Assembly (NCBI GenBank): GCA_965153355.1
Contig: OZ231127.1
Location: forward strand, 72,354,001 to 72,418,000
Direction of reading: 5' to 3'
DNA from: Flaccisagitta enflata
Lineage: Eukaryota > Chaetognatha > Sagittoidea > Aphragmophora
DNA: 64,000 nucleotides
Within the stretch, counting starts at the first letter, position 1. Each line of letters starts with the position of its first letter. Below, in pieces: positions 1-12,470 of the stretch. The position numbers and the translations under genes were made by a program. The notes beneath the pieces were generated by a model. The model did no database searches. It was not told where the DNA came from and saw only the letters and a program-made list of their open reading frames with translations.

Positions 1-240
1 TAAGAGGAAATGGCAATTAGATAGAGACTTAGTGATCTAGAAATGACTGAGGCCACAGATGAGAGAGAGAGAGAGTGTCTTGCGGAGTTGAATCAAGGGG
101 ACATTGAGTAATGCTCATACAGAGAATGAAACACACTCACTTTCTCGTCTTGAGAAATAAAGGAAAGATATGATGGAAGAATGGGTCCGATTAGAAGATG
201 GAATCAAAGCCAAGAAGAAGAGCATGGATGGGGTGCACTT
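1..240. other. Non-coding flank, no gene seen
   Basis: Ordinary mixed sequence with one short (GA)n run near 59-76. No recognisable gene or element. Confidence 0.5.
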
Positions 241-256
241 GAAACTGGGTTGCCAA

Positions 257-317
<61 letters not shown>

Positions 318-580
318 AGAAAGCAAAGAAAGAAAGAAAGAAAGTGAAGAAAACAAAGAAACAAAGAAGAAGAAAGCAAAAGAAGGAAGAAGGACAGAAA
401 GAAGAAAAGAAAAGAAAAGAAAAAAGAAAAGAAGAAAAGAAGAAGAAAAGAAGAAGAAAGAAAGAAAGAATGAACGAAAGAACGAAAGAAAAAGAGAAAG
501 ACTAATAAAGAAAGAAAGAATGGAAGGGAGAAAGGGAGAATGAAAGAAAGTAAAAAAGAGAGAAAGAGAGTCAAGGGGTA
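241..580. repeat. Purine-rich microsatellite block (GA)n then GAAA/GAAG
   Basis: A (GA)n core at about 265-314 runs into interrupted GAAA, GAAG and AAAG motifs, almost all purine on the + strand. Open frames on both strands here are low-complexity Arg/Glu/Lys or Ser/Leu/Phe and are not genes. Confidence 0.9.
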
Positions 581-855
581 GATATACGTATCAGTAAAGA
601 GAAGAAACACAAGAGTCGCTTAAGAGCCACAAACGGAAGTGGGAGCAAGAGACAGAAAAGTGAGAGACAGAAAAGTCAGAGACGGGGCTACATGACAGTC
701 ATGTCAAAGTCAGAGCAGGGGGATAGAAAATATCGGAGAAGAAGCTTGAGGACGGACAAAACTGAAGGACAGACATGTCAGAGGCACGGTTGGTAACACT
801 GCTGCGAGGTAGAAATGTTCAATGGCCAAGCAGAATAACGGAACAAGTCGGGTAC

Positions 856-946
856 AGAAATGTAAGACAAAAATGTCAGGGACAGAACTGTAAGACATAA
901 ATAAGTCAGGGACAGAACTGTTAGACAAAAAAAGTCAGAAACAGAG
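856..946. repeat. Degenerate ~29-bp minisatellite
   Basis: About three units of the form TGTAAGACAAAAATGTCAGG plus GACAGAAC follow each other, with weaker relatives back to about 640. No gene is visible in 581-1502, which otherwise has a short (GA)n at 1316-1340 and GACAGA-rich sequence. Confidence 0.7.
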
Positions 947-1504
947 CTGAAGGATAGAGAGAGCATACTTCGGAAGAGAAAGCAAACAATCACAAATCGC
1001 ATTTAGGGATTCAGTTGACGGGGGGGTTTGGGGGGGTAAGAATGAGGGGATGGAGCTAAGGGGAGTTGCTTAAAGATATCTGGCAAGAAGGGCGGGTTGA
1101 TTGGGGAGAAATATGTAGTTGGAGAAAGCAAATATGATTAAATGGCTGAGATTTGTGGTAAAGCGCGTTTCTGTGACTCATCTTTGGCCGGCGTGGCAAA
1201 GCACTACCATGAGGAGGCGGGAGGAGAGAGGAGGAGGAGGAGGCGGAGTTGAACAGTTGAGCACCATGAGGGAAGTACGTGCGGAACAGGGACAACTAGG
1301 AATTAAAGAAAAGATGAGAGAGAGAGAGAGAGAGAGAGAGGAACGGACAAGAAGACAGCCAGAAAGAAACACAGTAACAGGCAAACATCAAAGTCGCAAA
1401 CATATCCGACATACCAAAAAATAGTTACAGAGACAGAGTAAGTAAAAATAGTGACAGAGACAGAGAAAGTAACAGAAACAGAAATAGAGACAGAGACATA
1501 TATA

Positions 1505-1912
1505 CTACGCGAATCAATAAAAAAGCCGCACTTTTAAATGACAATTTATCATATTAAATTGAAATATTTATACAAAATCTTAGACCGACACGAAGATCTC
1601 AAAAAGAGATCTTTAGTTGGCTTTAATCTAGTATTAGACTTACGTTCGTTTAAAATAGCATAAAAAAGAGTGAAAACATTGCCATTTTCAGTTTTGCAAT
1701 CCTATTGAAAAATGAGCATTTCTGCAAAAGAGAGGTTCACTTTAGCAAGCTCTATCTTCTAAACGGTTTGAGATACAGACCTGGGGTTGGTCTAGAATGA
1801 AAGCAAATTCAAAAATCTTCAAAATCAGTTGAATAAAAAAACTTTGAATTAATTTTTTGTGTCTCTTCTACTCAGCTACAAAAGGGTGCGGCTTTTTTTT
1901 TGATTCGCGTAG
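1505..1912 (+). mobile_element. TA-flanked MITE, family E copy 1
   Basis: A 408-bp element bounded by inverted repeats that start CTACGCGAATCA and continue through an A-rich stretch to GCCGCAC. Both ends sit next to TA. A second copy at 10018-10428 lies in the opposite orientation and aligns along its whole length, which fixes the ends. There is no coding capacity. TA target sites and terminal inverted repeats are typical of non-autonomous Tc1/mariner elements; that assignment is inferred, since no transposase is present. Confidence 0.85.
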
Positions 1913-1916
1913 TATA

Positions 1917-2488
1917 GAGAAGAATGACAACATGTATCATTCTCACAATGAAAAAAAGAAACTCATGAGAGGGGAGTTTTGATCGTGCCCAACTTCATTC
2001 TCCTTCCTCTCTTTCACCCCCACCTCTTCTCTCTCCTCCTCTCTCCCCTCCTCTTTCTCGTTGTGGGGCAAATAGATTTGCTTTGAGAATTGCAGAAAAA
2101 GTGGTCACTATATTGTTAGAATGGGGAAATTGCCATGTTCCATTTACGCCAGTGAGTAACGACTTGGGCTGGGCTAATTTTCCTCATATGCGGTGTTGAA
2201 AAAGAGAAATCGACTTGTTTTTATTCAAAGATGTTTGAAAGGATAATAAATAAAGACCCCCAATTTTTCCACTCGTATGTTTCACACAGTTTTAACCTCA
2301 TGGAAAAGCCCTTGAAACAACTGTCGTGTCACCTTTTTCACATTTTCCATGATGAGATGCACAGAGATTTCCCCGCCTTCTTCCACTACCTTGATAGCAA
2401 TAATCATTTTTATGTAAATGCTTATCAGAGAATGGTATGGTCACCAGCGAATTTCTTTTCAAATGATAGATAAATAGTATAAGATAAA
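1917..2488. other. Non-coding spacer
   Basis: Mixed sequence with a CT-rich stretch near 1990-2060. The 80-codon open frame at 2231-2473 has no recognisable family and no supporting signals. Confidence 0.4.
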
Positions 2489-2490
2489 TA

Positions 2491-2926
2491 CAGGGTGTCT
2501 CCCGCCAAAAGTGACCAAAGAAAACGATGTAATTCTGCAATGGAAAATGATATATTGAATCTGAAAAAAATATTGTAAAGCTCTGTAAAAACAATTTTAA
2601 AATCTTGTTCTGATTGGTTTCAACCTTCTATCTTTTTTGGCCCTATCTGAAATGCATTTTAAAGAACACTCATTTTGAAAAAGTGCATTCACTGATTTGA
2701 AGTTCAATAACCCTTAAAAATCAACAACTTTCTTCTGAAATATGGAAAAAAAGCTACTGTTTCTTTTTTTTTCTCAACAAGTAGTAGTCATTCCTAATAG
2801 GCTTTGAACCAAACAGCACAAATCGTTTTTAAAGCGCTTTCTGAAACTGTTTTCAAATTTGATTTACCATTTCTAAAAGCAGAGTAGTGTCGTTTTCTTT
2901 TGTCACAGTTGGCGGGAAACACCCTG
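2491..2926. mobile_element. TA-flanked MITE, family D
   Basis: A 436-bp element with terminal inverted repeats CAGGGTGTCTCCCGCCAAAA at the left and the matching TTGGCGGGAAACACCCTG at the right, extending inward through GAAAACGA/TCGTTTTC. TA is duplicated at 2489-2490 and 2927-2928. The CAGGGTGT-type end is common among mariner-derived MITEs. The interior is AT-rich and non-coding. Confidence 0.85.
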
Positions 2927-3198
2927 TATGTGATTGCGCACTTTCATGTCATACTCGTCCAAGTTGTAAAGCCGAAATTGGCTTTCTTTTAGTCTTCCAA
3001 AGTATGAAATAATGTACGATACAGCACTGGCATAGTGCATGAACAGTGCACGAATGGCACACGCACGGTACGCGCTCCCTCGCCCATCTCATTGTCTGTT
3101 TACGTAGATAATAATTGTTGCGCTCAAATCCCAAAGAGACTTTTTGTGCTCCCCTTTGCTTTATACTGGCGGCCTCTGCTTCCTTTTGTTGTTGGTAT

Positions 3199-3231
3199 TG
3201 CTGTTTCAGTTGTTGTTGTCGTGTTGTTGTT

Positions 3232-3279
<48 letters not shown>

Positions 3280-4052
3280 GATTATTATTGTTGTTGTTAT
3301 TGTTATTATTATTGTTGTCGTTGTCGTTTGTTGTTATTCGATGTTGTTGTTATTATTATTATTATTATTATTGTTGTTATTGTTATTATTATTATGATAA
3401 TTATTATTAGTATCATTATTGTTATTATTGTCACTTCCTCTAATAAAGTTATTATCATTGTTGTTATTCCCGTGAGGCGTGAGCCAAAAACATGCTTGAA
3501 TCTGTCCGGAATTCCGTGTTTCTTGGATCTTTTTCAAGCTTGTTTTGTTGTTTTGTTTGTTCTTTGTTATTATTGTTACATTGTTTTGCTCAAATCCCAA
3601 AGACTTTGTACTCCCCCTTTGCTTTTATACAACCTCTACTTCCTTTTGTTATTGGTTGTGCTATTTCAGTTATTGTTGTCATTGTTGCTGTTGTTGTTGT
3701 TGTTGTTATTTATTTGTTGTTGTTATTGTTGTTTATTATTATTTATTTATTATTTCAGTTATTGTTGTCGTTATTGTTGTTATTGATATTGTTGTTATTG
3801 TTATTATTGTTGTTATTGTTGTTGTTATTGTTATTTGTTGTTATTATTGTTATTAGTATTATTATTGTTTATTTTATTGTTTTTATTTGTTATGTTATTT
3901 ATGTCATTGTTGTTATTGTTGTTGTTATTGTAGTTACTGTTGTTGTTATTATTATTGTTATTGTTGTTGTTATTGTTATTGTTATTTATGTCAATTATAG
4001 TTGTAGTTATTGTTATTGTTGTTGTTGTTGTTGTTGTTGTTTTGTGTAGTTG
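3199..4052. repeat. 850-bp TTG/TTA triplet field
   Basis: Almost continuous TTG and TTA triplets on the + strand (CAA/TAA on the other), broken by about 170 bp of ordinary sequence near 3480-3660. Sequence at 3119-3220 is repeated imperfectly at 3587-3685 (CTCAAATCCCAAAGA and following), so the field grew partly by duplicating a segment of about 468 bp. Long Leu/Val/Ile or Asn frames here are by-products of the triplet period. Confidence 0.9.
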
Positions 4053-4062
4053 TTGTTGTCTC

Positions 4063-4130
4063 TTTACCCGCGGACTCGCGACTCCATATGAGGCTTTGTC
4101 CGTCAATCCATCGATCCATTAGTCCATTGG
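4063..4130 (+). mobile_element. Family A 5' fragment (degenerate)
   Basis: Contains CTCGCGACTCCATATGAGGC followed by TTTGTCCGTC and an ATCCATT run. This matches the start of intact family A copies (CGCGACTCTACA, CGCTTTGTC). The 3' half is not recognisable. Confidence 0.5.
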
Positions 4131-4381
4131 TAAGCTTTAGTTGGGAAGTGAGAAATCGAGTTTTAAAGGTATGTGTTTGGAGGGGGGGGGTGGATGTGGA
4201 AACGGGTGTGGAAGATTTTTTTTGCCCTTGCCTACCCGTCTGCAAAGATATTGTAAGTTACAATTTGTAACCCCGCGTTACTCGTTGTTAAGTCGGGTGA
4301 GTCTGAAGTTCGATCCGCGGGTCATTTCGTAATTAGGGCGTGGCACCTGAAGCACATTCCAGACGATGGACTCAAAACGAA

Positions 4382-4382
<1 letters not shown>

Positions 4383-4450
<68 letters not shown>

Positions 4451-4496
4451 CCTATATATATATCTATATCTATCTATATCTCTCTCTCTCTCTCTC
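4383..4496. repeat. (TC)n-(TA)n-(TC)n compound microsatellite
   Basis: A (TC)n run passes into about 60 bp of TA-rich dinucleotides and back into (TC)n. Confidence 0.9.
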
Positions 4497-4574
4497 TTTG
4501 ACACCGTTATTCAAGGCCGTAGGAATTTTTGTGCGTTTCGTCGTAACCACGCCCTATAAGCGCCTAAATTAAGA

Positions 4575-4720
4575 GGAGCGCCACGCTGGGCCCAGCCGAG
4601 TCATAGTGCGCCACGCTGTGCCACGCCACGCCACGCCACGTTACCCCCCTTCACCCACCCCCAATCAAGAGGAGCAAGTCACGCCGCGCCAAATCAAGCG
4701 CCATACTGTGCCACTGAGTC
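4575..4720. repeat. Degenerate CCACGC-rich minisatellite
   Basis: Repeated GCCACGCTG and CCACGCCACG words, GC-rich compared with the surroundings, with two AATCAAG interruptions. The segment to about 4940 has no recognised gene. Confidence 0.55.
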
Positions 4721-4944
4721 CCGAGGCATCAGTTCTTTGTCCCCCCCTTCCCACTAAGCCCCACCCCACTGAACCCCCTCCCACACCGACACCTTGTATT
4801 GCTTCCTTCGTCTGGAGAATGCCGACTTTGCATGAACTGTCGTCTAACAGCCAAAAATAGTGCTCACCGAAAAGAGGACGGGTATGACTCGGATCTCCAC
4901 TGATCATCGCTGACAGATCTTTTTCGTAGCTATTGAACTTTTCC

Positions 4945-5126
4945 TAGATTGCGCTTCGTCGTGCGCGGGTGACCCTTTAACCCGCTATGTATATAAGTTT
5001 GTCTGTCCATTGGTCCTTAACATAGGTCCGTAAGACCTAGTTGTCATTTACGGGCGGTCTTAACCATCACTGCTCCTGGCTACCATTGCGCAACTTGACT
5101 AGCCGTGTATCCGGCCCTATTAACAG
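4945..5126 (+). mobile_element. Degenerate family A-like element
   Basis: The order of family A landmarks is kept: TAGATTGCGC near 4945, TTTAACCCGCTATG, a short GTCTGTCCATTGGTCC run, CACTGCTCCTGGC, GCGCAACTTGACTAGCCGTG and TATCCGGCC. A second partial 3' end (TTGCCGTGTATCCAGTCTTG) follows at about 5131-5153. The terminal words TTGCGC and GCGCAA remain complementary although they differ from the family consensus. Confidence 0.55.
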
Positions 5127-5250
5127 ATTGAGTTGCCGTGTATCCAGTCTTGTAAGCGAATGACGCAGGGTCACAATATCAACGCGGACACTTTCAGCTT
5201 TTCATGTCTCAACTAGAGCGTCATAGACCGACGAACCGATGGAAGTAACA

Positions 5251-5290
5251 ATGGAAGGACGGACACATCTTCATCTGTCCGTCCTTCCAT
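5251..5290. repeat. Perfect 15-bp stem hairpin
   Basis: ATGGAAGGACGGACA at 5251-5265 is exactly complementary to TGTCCGTCCTTCCAT at 5276-5290, with a 10-nt loop. The GGAC/GTCC core is the tetranucleotide found inside families A and C. No gene is near it. Confidence 0.8.
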
Positions 5291-5497
5291 CCGCGATAGG
5301 TTCTCCTGTTTACATTTCATTTATGTCAAAAAAGGCGTTAAAAGACTTTTTCGATAGATACATGACGAAACCCGAAATGCAAAACGTCAAGTCTGCCAAG
5401 AAGCACCTGTGATGGAAATTGTTCGGAAAATTGTAATTTTCGCGTTGGAATAGAGATAAGCGGTCCATTATGTAAACCCGCAGAAATGGTTTTTGCC

Positions 5498-5612
5498 AAA
5501 AAAAAAAGAAAAAAAAAGAAAAAGAAATCAGAAAAAGAAGAAGAAATGAAAAAAAAAGAAAAGAAAATAAAAGAATAAAAAGAAGAGTGAAACAAAGAAG
5601 AAAGAAAAGAAA
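5498..5612. repeat. A-rich polypurine tract
   Basis: Nearly pure A/G on the + strand. The flanks at 5291-5497 and 5613-6060 hold no recognisable gene. Confidence 0.8.
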
Positions 5613-6064
5613 TTTAACGAAGCTTGTACGTGGAAAAAGCTTTATTCGCTGTTTGGAAAACAGGTTCAATCTTTTTTTCTGGAAATTAAACTTCGCTAAC
5701 TCACTTACTCAGTGACTCACAAACTTAGTATAAATCTGAAATAATTGATAATTATGAACAATTTCCTTTGTTTATTTTTAGTCCCGGAATTTCAAAATAA
5801 AAAATACTTGCCTTGTCGAGCTCATGATAAAAATTCCAGATCAGTATTTTGTTCTTTATTATTAGGACGGTGGTTTTACTTTTCTCATTTCATTTAGGAA
5901 TAAACAAAACATGAAAAAAAATCTGATGAACCTATCAGCTAATGAATAAGGGGGTTATCTAGGCAACGAATGTGGGAGCTTTTCCCCTATGAACACGCTC
6001 AGTCACGCAGTTCCTCATTCAATAAATCCTCTATCCATCATTCACTCATTGACGATAGGAAAAA

Positions 6065-6223
6065 CAAGGCTGGATACACGGCCACCAGTTGCGGACAGGT
6101 AGCAGGGGCGGATATGCGCGTTTTCCCACTCGTGCTGACAGACAGACCGACGGACCGACGGACCAACGGACCGACGGACCGACGGACGGAAAAAGCCTCT
6201 TATAGAGTTGTGTGTTCGCAACT
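6065..6223 (-). mobile_element. Family A element, variant words
   Basis: Read on the minus strand it starts TTTAGTTGCGAACACACAAC, then CTCTATAAGAGGC, a run of GTCCGTCGGTCC tetranucleotides, a short body, CCGCAACT and a tail CCGTGTATCCAGCCTTG. Compared with intact copies, the 5' word is AGTTGCG instead of AGTCGCG and the 3' word is CGCAACT instead of CGCGACT, so the two still pair. There is no coding capacity. Confidence 0.8.
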
Positions 6224-6603
6224 AAATACAGTTCGGATGTAAACACAAACTAACGCGGGAAGAAGCGATTATCTCAGAAAAGAAAGAAAAATAAAAATGT
6301 AAGTAAACCCCAACTTGCTTTTGCTAAAAATAAAAGAAGAATATAAATTGAGTGCCTAGAAAGATATCTTTGTCAGTCTTTACGGCTTTGATGGTTTTTA
6401 TATTCAGGCCAAAAGCGGGGCCAGAAGAAATTTATTGAGCCTACGGAAGAATCTGGCGAGTTTTCCAGGGCAGAGAAAAAGAAAAAAAGCTTTAAAGAAG
6501 CAAAAATCCAAAATTAAGGAATGATAAATTTGGCTAAATGGTCAATAAATTTCTCCGAGAAAAATCTCCGCGCGCCCTAAAATATTCCCATGCGCTTAAA
6601 CGG

Positions 6604-6608
<5 letters not shown>
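6224..6608. other. Non-coding spacer
   Basis: AT-rich mixed sequence with no recognised gene or element. Confidence 0.4.

Positions 6609-6646
<38 letters not shown>
6609..6646. repeat. (GA)n microsatellite
   Basis: About 19 GA units. The longer open frame starting at 6590 reads through this and through the family B copy downstream and is not credible as a gene. Confidence 0.95.
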
Positions 6647-6647
<1 letters not shown>

Positions 6648-6960
6648 AAACAGAGAAAGCCAGTAAAAGTTGCATCTCATGCTCCTGTAGATATATATGC
6701 ATCCTGTATACAGATCTACACCTCTATTATCCTCGTTGTCCTCGTTGTCATTGTTTCTCTCGTTCATCTTACTCATCTATCACTTCTTTCACATCCCGCA
6801 GGGTGAGTTTACATCCATACGTTTTTCATCTCTGTATACATCTGATATTTCCAATTCCCCTCGGGTCTCCTTTCTCTTCTCCCTTTCTCATCACTCACCT
6901 CTCAAAGGCACTTCATCCAATACAATTTCCCCAAAGCCATTCCCAACATTGCTTCTTTTT

Positions 6961-7101
6961 AGGTGCAACAAAGCACCTCTATAACTGGCTGCGTTCGTCG
7001 GTCGGTCGGTTGGTCGGTTGGTCGGTCGGTCGATCTGTCGGTCGGGTAACGCATTCGTTCGACGATCCACACGTCGCACCTTATTGGCCTACTTGGCCTT
7101 G
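6961..7101 (+). mobile_element. Family B element copy 1
   Basis: Preceded by TTTTT. It starts AGGTGCAACAAAGCACCT, a small hairpin, then CTATAACTGGC, about ten GGTC/GGTT tetranucleotides, GTAACGCATTCGTTCGACGA, GCACCT again and a tail ending TACTTGGCCTTG. The layout matches family A, and the first and last words AGGTGC and GCACCT are complementary. A second copy is at 27434-27544. Confidence 0.8.
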
Positions 7102-7369
7102 TTTTTTTTTATTTCTTAAACCGTCACTTTATCTTTCTCTATTTTTTTTATCTCTCAACGCCAACTCTTACGAAGAGCTTCCATTCTATCCATATATCAC
7201 CTCCAACTCCATGTCTGCTTTTCCATCTCTGTCCCTCCCTCTCTGTTTTCAATAGGAACTGTCCAAGCTTTTCAACGGCTTTCCTGGTCCGAGTTTCTGA
7301 GTATATTGGTTTATCTGCTTATCTGACCCAGTCCGTTTCTCTAATTTTCTGGACCAATCTCTCATTCTC

Positions 7370-8960
<1,591 letters not shown>

Positions 8961-8969
8961 GGCTTGTGT

Positions 8970-9032
8970 TTTGCGCCTACAGATGCCCCTGCCTGCCCAT
9001 CCGCACGAGACTGGAGTAGCCATGTATCCAGT
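8970..9032 (+). mobile_element. Family A 3' fragment
   Basis: Contains TGCCCCTGCCTGCCCATC, GCACGAGACT, GTAGCCATGTATCCAGTCCT, matching the last 60 bp of family A. A short GTCGGTCAGTCGATCCGTC run about 60 bp upstream may be the remains of the tetranucleotide segment. Confidence 0.6.
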
Positions 9033-9249
9033 CCTGTTTGAAAAAAAAGATAGCAAATGTGTGTATGGCCGTGAATGAAGCAGCATCAGTTGTGTATAAA
9101 AGAGCAAAGCTTTCCTGATGCAGCGCCGCCACCGCCGCCGCCGTTGCCGCCCTAAAAGCATGGCCATAGATATCCTTGAAGAGAACAAAAGAAAAGAGGA
9201 CCAAAGGGAATTGTTATTCCTGAAGCTGACGTAATAATTTATCACGGAA

Positions 9250-9615
9250 GTCCAGTTGCTGTTGCTCTCGCTAGAAGTGGAGAATTGAGGGAGGTGAATG
9301 TGATGGAAGTGGTGGAGAAAGTTGAAGGTGGAATACAGTTGATGTTGCTCTCGCTAGAAGTGGAGAATTGAGGGAGGTGAATGTGATGGAAGTGTTGGAG
9401 AAAGTTGAAGGAGGTATACAGTTAACGCTGCTCTCGCTAGAAGAAGAGTCGGAGGTGATGGAAGTGGTGGAGAAAGATGAAGCGGGAATACAGTTGCTCT
9501 TTATCTTGCTAGAAGTGGAGAATTGAGGGAGGTTGAGGTAATGGCAGTGGTGGATAAACATGAAGGAGAAATACAGTTACTGTCGCCTTTGCTAGAAGTA
9601 GAAGTGATGGATAAG
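9250..9615. repeat. ~84-bp minisatellite, about 4 units
   Basis: Units begin GCTCTCGCTAGAAGTGGAGA and end ATACAGTTGATGTT. Unit starts fall near 9263, 9347 and 9430, with a fourth, diverged unit from about 9502. The first two units are nearly identical. A purine-rich stretch follows to about 9860. Confidence 0.85.
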
Positions 9616-10017
9616 TTTGGTGGAGGCAGTGGTCGTTTTGGCTATCGCGAGAAGGGAAGAAAGGAGGTAGGTGATGGTAATTGAGATGGGGCGTAGAGAA
9701 GAAGAGAATCGTGGTGAGAAAGAGAAAGAAGAAAGAGAAAGAAGAAAGAGAATAATGAAGAGAGAGAGACAGGGAGAGGAGAAGGTAGTGGAGGAAAAGA
9801 AGGAAGAGGAAGGGGAAGAGAAGAGAATGAAGAGTACAAGGAGGAAAGGAAGAATAGATAGCGGCCGAGAAGGAAGAAGATGCCAAAAACCTGGAAACCA
9901 AAATTCCCCGACGAACAAGGAGGCAAAAATTGACAAAAAGGATGTCAGAAATGACGGGGAAGATAGTTAAAATGATGTACGTTGAATGGTGGAAATTATG
10001 AAGAAGATGGCGATATA

Positions 10018-10428
10018 CTACGCGAATCAAAAAAAAAGCCGCACCCTTTTGTAGCTAAGTGGAAGAGACAAAAAAATTCAATTCAAAATTTTTTTGTTCA
10101 ACTGATCTTAAAGATTTTTGAATTTTCTTTCATTCTAGACCAATCCCAGGTCTGTATCTCAAACCGTTTAGGAGATAGAGCTTGCCAAAGTGAACCTCTC
10201 TTTTGCAAAAATGCTCATTTTTCAATAGGATTGCAAAACTGAAAGTGGCAATGTTTTTACTCTTTTTTATGCCATTTCTAAACGAATAAAGCTAGAAATA
10301 CCAGATTGGAGCCAAATGAAAGATCTTTTTGAGATCTTCAAAATGGTCTAAGATTTTGTTTGATTATTTTGAAGTTTGATATGATAAATTGCCATTTAAA
10401 AGTGCGGCTTTTTTTATGATTCGCGTAG
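10018..10428 (-). mobile_element. TA-flanked MITE, family E copy 2
   Basis: A 411-bp inverted copy of the element at 1505-1912, with the same CTACGCGAATC ends, TA at 10016-10017 and 10429-10430, and collinear interior words such as GGTCTGTATCTCAAACCG. There is no transposase frame. Confidence 0.9.
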
Positions 10429-10725
10429 TAGATGACTAAACCTATGTCATCTAAATGAGATTAAGGTAGTGGTTTATCGATACGAGTGGCTCACTTGTAA
10501 TTCGCTTTCAGAAAACTAAGACATGGTAACCAAGACCAAAAAGAAACACATTTTCTTTGAAATAGGATGACATAATCAAACGAGGCGCAAATAAGGAGGT
10601 TTTTGTTAACCAATCATATACCCCGAAAGCACAAAGTGCTTGAGCACTTTTCAAAATCCATCTTTTATCATGCAGTGAATTCTAATGACTTCCCATCCAC
10701 CTGCATCTTTAAAGCTCTTATTTCT

Positions 10726-10727
<2 letters not shown>

Positions 10728-10782
<55 letters not shown>

Positions 10783-11075
10783 AGAGATTCTGGCAGCCAA
10801 ATCTATCACTTCATCTTATTCGTGCTTTTGCGAGAAAACCTTCTTCTTCTTCTTTTTCTTTTTCTTTTTCTTTTTCTTTTTCTTTTTCTTTTTCTTTTTA
10901 TTTTCTTCTTCTTTTTCTTCTTCTTCTTCTTCTTCTTCTTCTTCTTCTTCTTCTTCTTCTTCTTCTTCTTCTTTTCAATTTCTTCTTCTTCTTCTTCTTC
11001 TTCTTCTTCTTCTTCTTCTTCTTCTTCTTCTTCTTCTTTTCTTCTTCTTCTTCTTCTTCTTCTTCTTCTTCTTCT

Positions 11076-11110
<35 letters not shown>

Positions 11111-11148
11111 TTTTTCTTCTTCTCTTTCTCTTTATTTTTCTTTTTCTG
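10728..11148. repeat. (GA)n, then TTTTTC and TTC tracts
   Basis: (GA)n at about 10730-10780 is followed after 60 bp by pyrimidine repeats from about 10841: TTTTTC units, then TTC triplets to 11148. The TTC tract runs directly into the left arm of the family C element. Confidence 0.95.
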
Positions 11149-11150
11149 TA

Positions 11151-11918
11151 GGACACAGGGGTGAATTTCCTTACGTCCGTCCGTACGTACGTCCGTCCGT
11201 CCGTACGTCCCCCCCTCCGAAGCTTCTCAAGCCTCTCAGGCCTCAAATCCAGCCTCTCAGGCCTCAAATCCGGCCTCTCAGGCCTCAAATCTGGCCTCTC
11301 AGGCCTCAAATCTGGCCTCTCAGGCCTCAAATCTAGCCTTTCAGGCCTCAAACCCAGCCTCTCAGGCCTCAAATCCAGCCTCTCAGGCCTCAAATCTAGC
11401 CTTTCAGGCCTCAAACTCAGCCTCTTAGGCCTCAAATCCAGCCTCTCAGGCCTCAAATCCAGCCTCTCAGGCCTCAAATCTGGCCTCTCAGGCCTCAAAT
11501 CTGGCCTCTCAGGCCTCAAATCTAGCCTTTCAGGCCTCAAACCCAGCCTCTCAGGCCTCAAATCCAGCCTCTCAGGCCTCAAATCTGGCCTCTCAGGCCT
11601 CAAATCTGGCCTCTCAGGCCTCAAATCTAGCCTTTCAGGCCTCAAACCCAGCCTCTCAGGCCTCAAATCCAGCCTCTCAGGCCTCAAATCCAGCCTCACA
11701 GGCCTCAAATCCCACCTCTCAAGCCTCAAATCCAGCCTTTTGGGCCTCAAATCCAGCCTCTTGGGCCTTAAACCCAGCCTCTCATGCCTCAAACTCCCAT
11801 TGAATAACATGGTAAATTGACAAAAAATTGAAAAAAATGCAAAATTCCCAATGAATATCACGGAAAATTACCCCAAATATACCCTCTCAGGACGTATGGA
11901 AAATTCACCCCTGTGTCC
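11151..11918. mobile_element. Family C fold-back element enclosing a 21-bp minisatellite
   Basis: The left arm GGACACAGGGGTGAATTTCC (11151-11170) is matched in reverse complement at 11898-11918 with one extra base. Inside are CGTC/GTCC tetranucleotides and about 27 units of a 21-bp repeat (GCCTCTCAGGCCTCAAATCC plus one base) at about 11225-11790. An ATTGAATAACATGG-type segment follows and is shared with the copy at 22247-22594. As 21 is a multiple of three, both strands stay open over hundreds of codons (Ser-Leu-Ser-Gly-Leu-Lys-Ser on plus); I do not regard these as genes. Confidence 0.85.
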
Positions 11919-12073
11919 TACAGGACATCGGCCCTTTGGGGCCGCTGCCCTGCTCTCACTCCACTTCTTCAGCTAATCACTTCAAGCAGGGCATCGGGTA
12001 CCGCTGACCATGTGCGATCCTTGGATGACTTTTTCTTTGTGGGCAGCGGCCCCGAAGGGGACAAAGCCCTGCA
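11919..12073. repeat. Family C hairpin linker module 1
   Basis: TACAGGACATCGGCCCTTTG and GGGCCGCTGCCC on the left pair with GGGCAGCGGCCCCGAAGGGG and ACAAAGCCCTGCAG on the right. An inner hairpin pairs GCCCTGCT with AAGCAGGGC. The module is repeated at 12471-12626 and, inverted, at 21572 and 22134. Confidence 0.8.
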
Positions 12074-12470
12074 GAACACAGGGGGAATCTGTCCGTCCGT
12101 CTGTCTGTCCGTCTGTCCATCCGTATGTCCGTCTCCCCCCGCCCCATCCTCAGGGCTTCTTCTCCTTTGGGGCCTATTCTATCCCAAATTCTGCCAAACC
12201 GTCCGAATCCAAACAATATAGCCCAAATCTAAGCAAAATGGCTGAAAGCCAAGCATAATGGCCAAAATTCAAGCAGTATAGACCAAATATAGTCAGAAAA
12301 CCCCAATTTTGGCCTATGGTCCACCTATACTGTGGCCTCCGATACCTAGATTCTCACCAGCTTCGGGCCATTTTGTTTGGATTTGGGCCATATTGCTTGG
12401 ATTTGGGCTATTTGGCAGAACAGACGGGTGGACGGATGCACAGGCAGGCAGACAGATTCCCCCGGTGTTC
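12074..12470. mobile_element. Family C fold-back element, variant arms
   Basis: The left arm GAACACAGGGGGAATCTGTC at 12074-12093 pairs with GACAGATTCCCCCGGTGTTC at 12451-12470 at 19 of 20 positions. GTCCGTCTGTC tetranucleotides lie just inside the left arm and GGACGGATG-type sequence inside the right. The interior is itself inverted: CCAAACAATATAGCCCAAAT-type units on the left face GGATTTGGGCCATATTGCTT-type units on the right. Confidence 0.8.

Noticed and set aside
4285-4330. tRNA-like B box (AGTTCGATCC)
   Set aside because: No pairing T-stem, anticodon arm or acceptor stem could be drawn around it.
11225-11790. CRISPR-like array of 21-bp repeats
   Set aside because: The units are contiguous with no unique spacers, there are no cas genes, and the context is eukaryotic.
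10806-11861. 351-codon minus-strand frame with Leu-Asp-Leu-Arg-Pro-Glu-Arg heptads, and the plus-strand Ser-Gly-Leu-Lys frame
   Set aside because: Both come from a 21-bp tandem repeat that is open in several frames, continue into TTC/GAA tracts, and lie inside a fold-back element.
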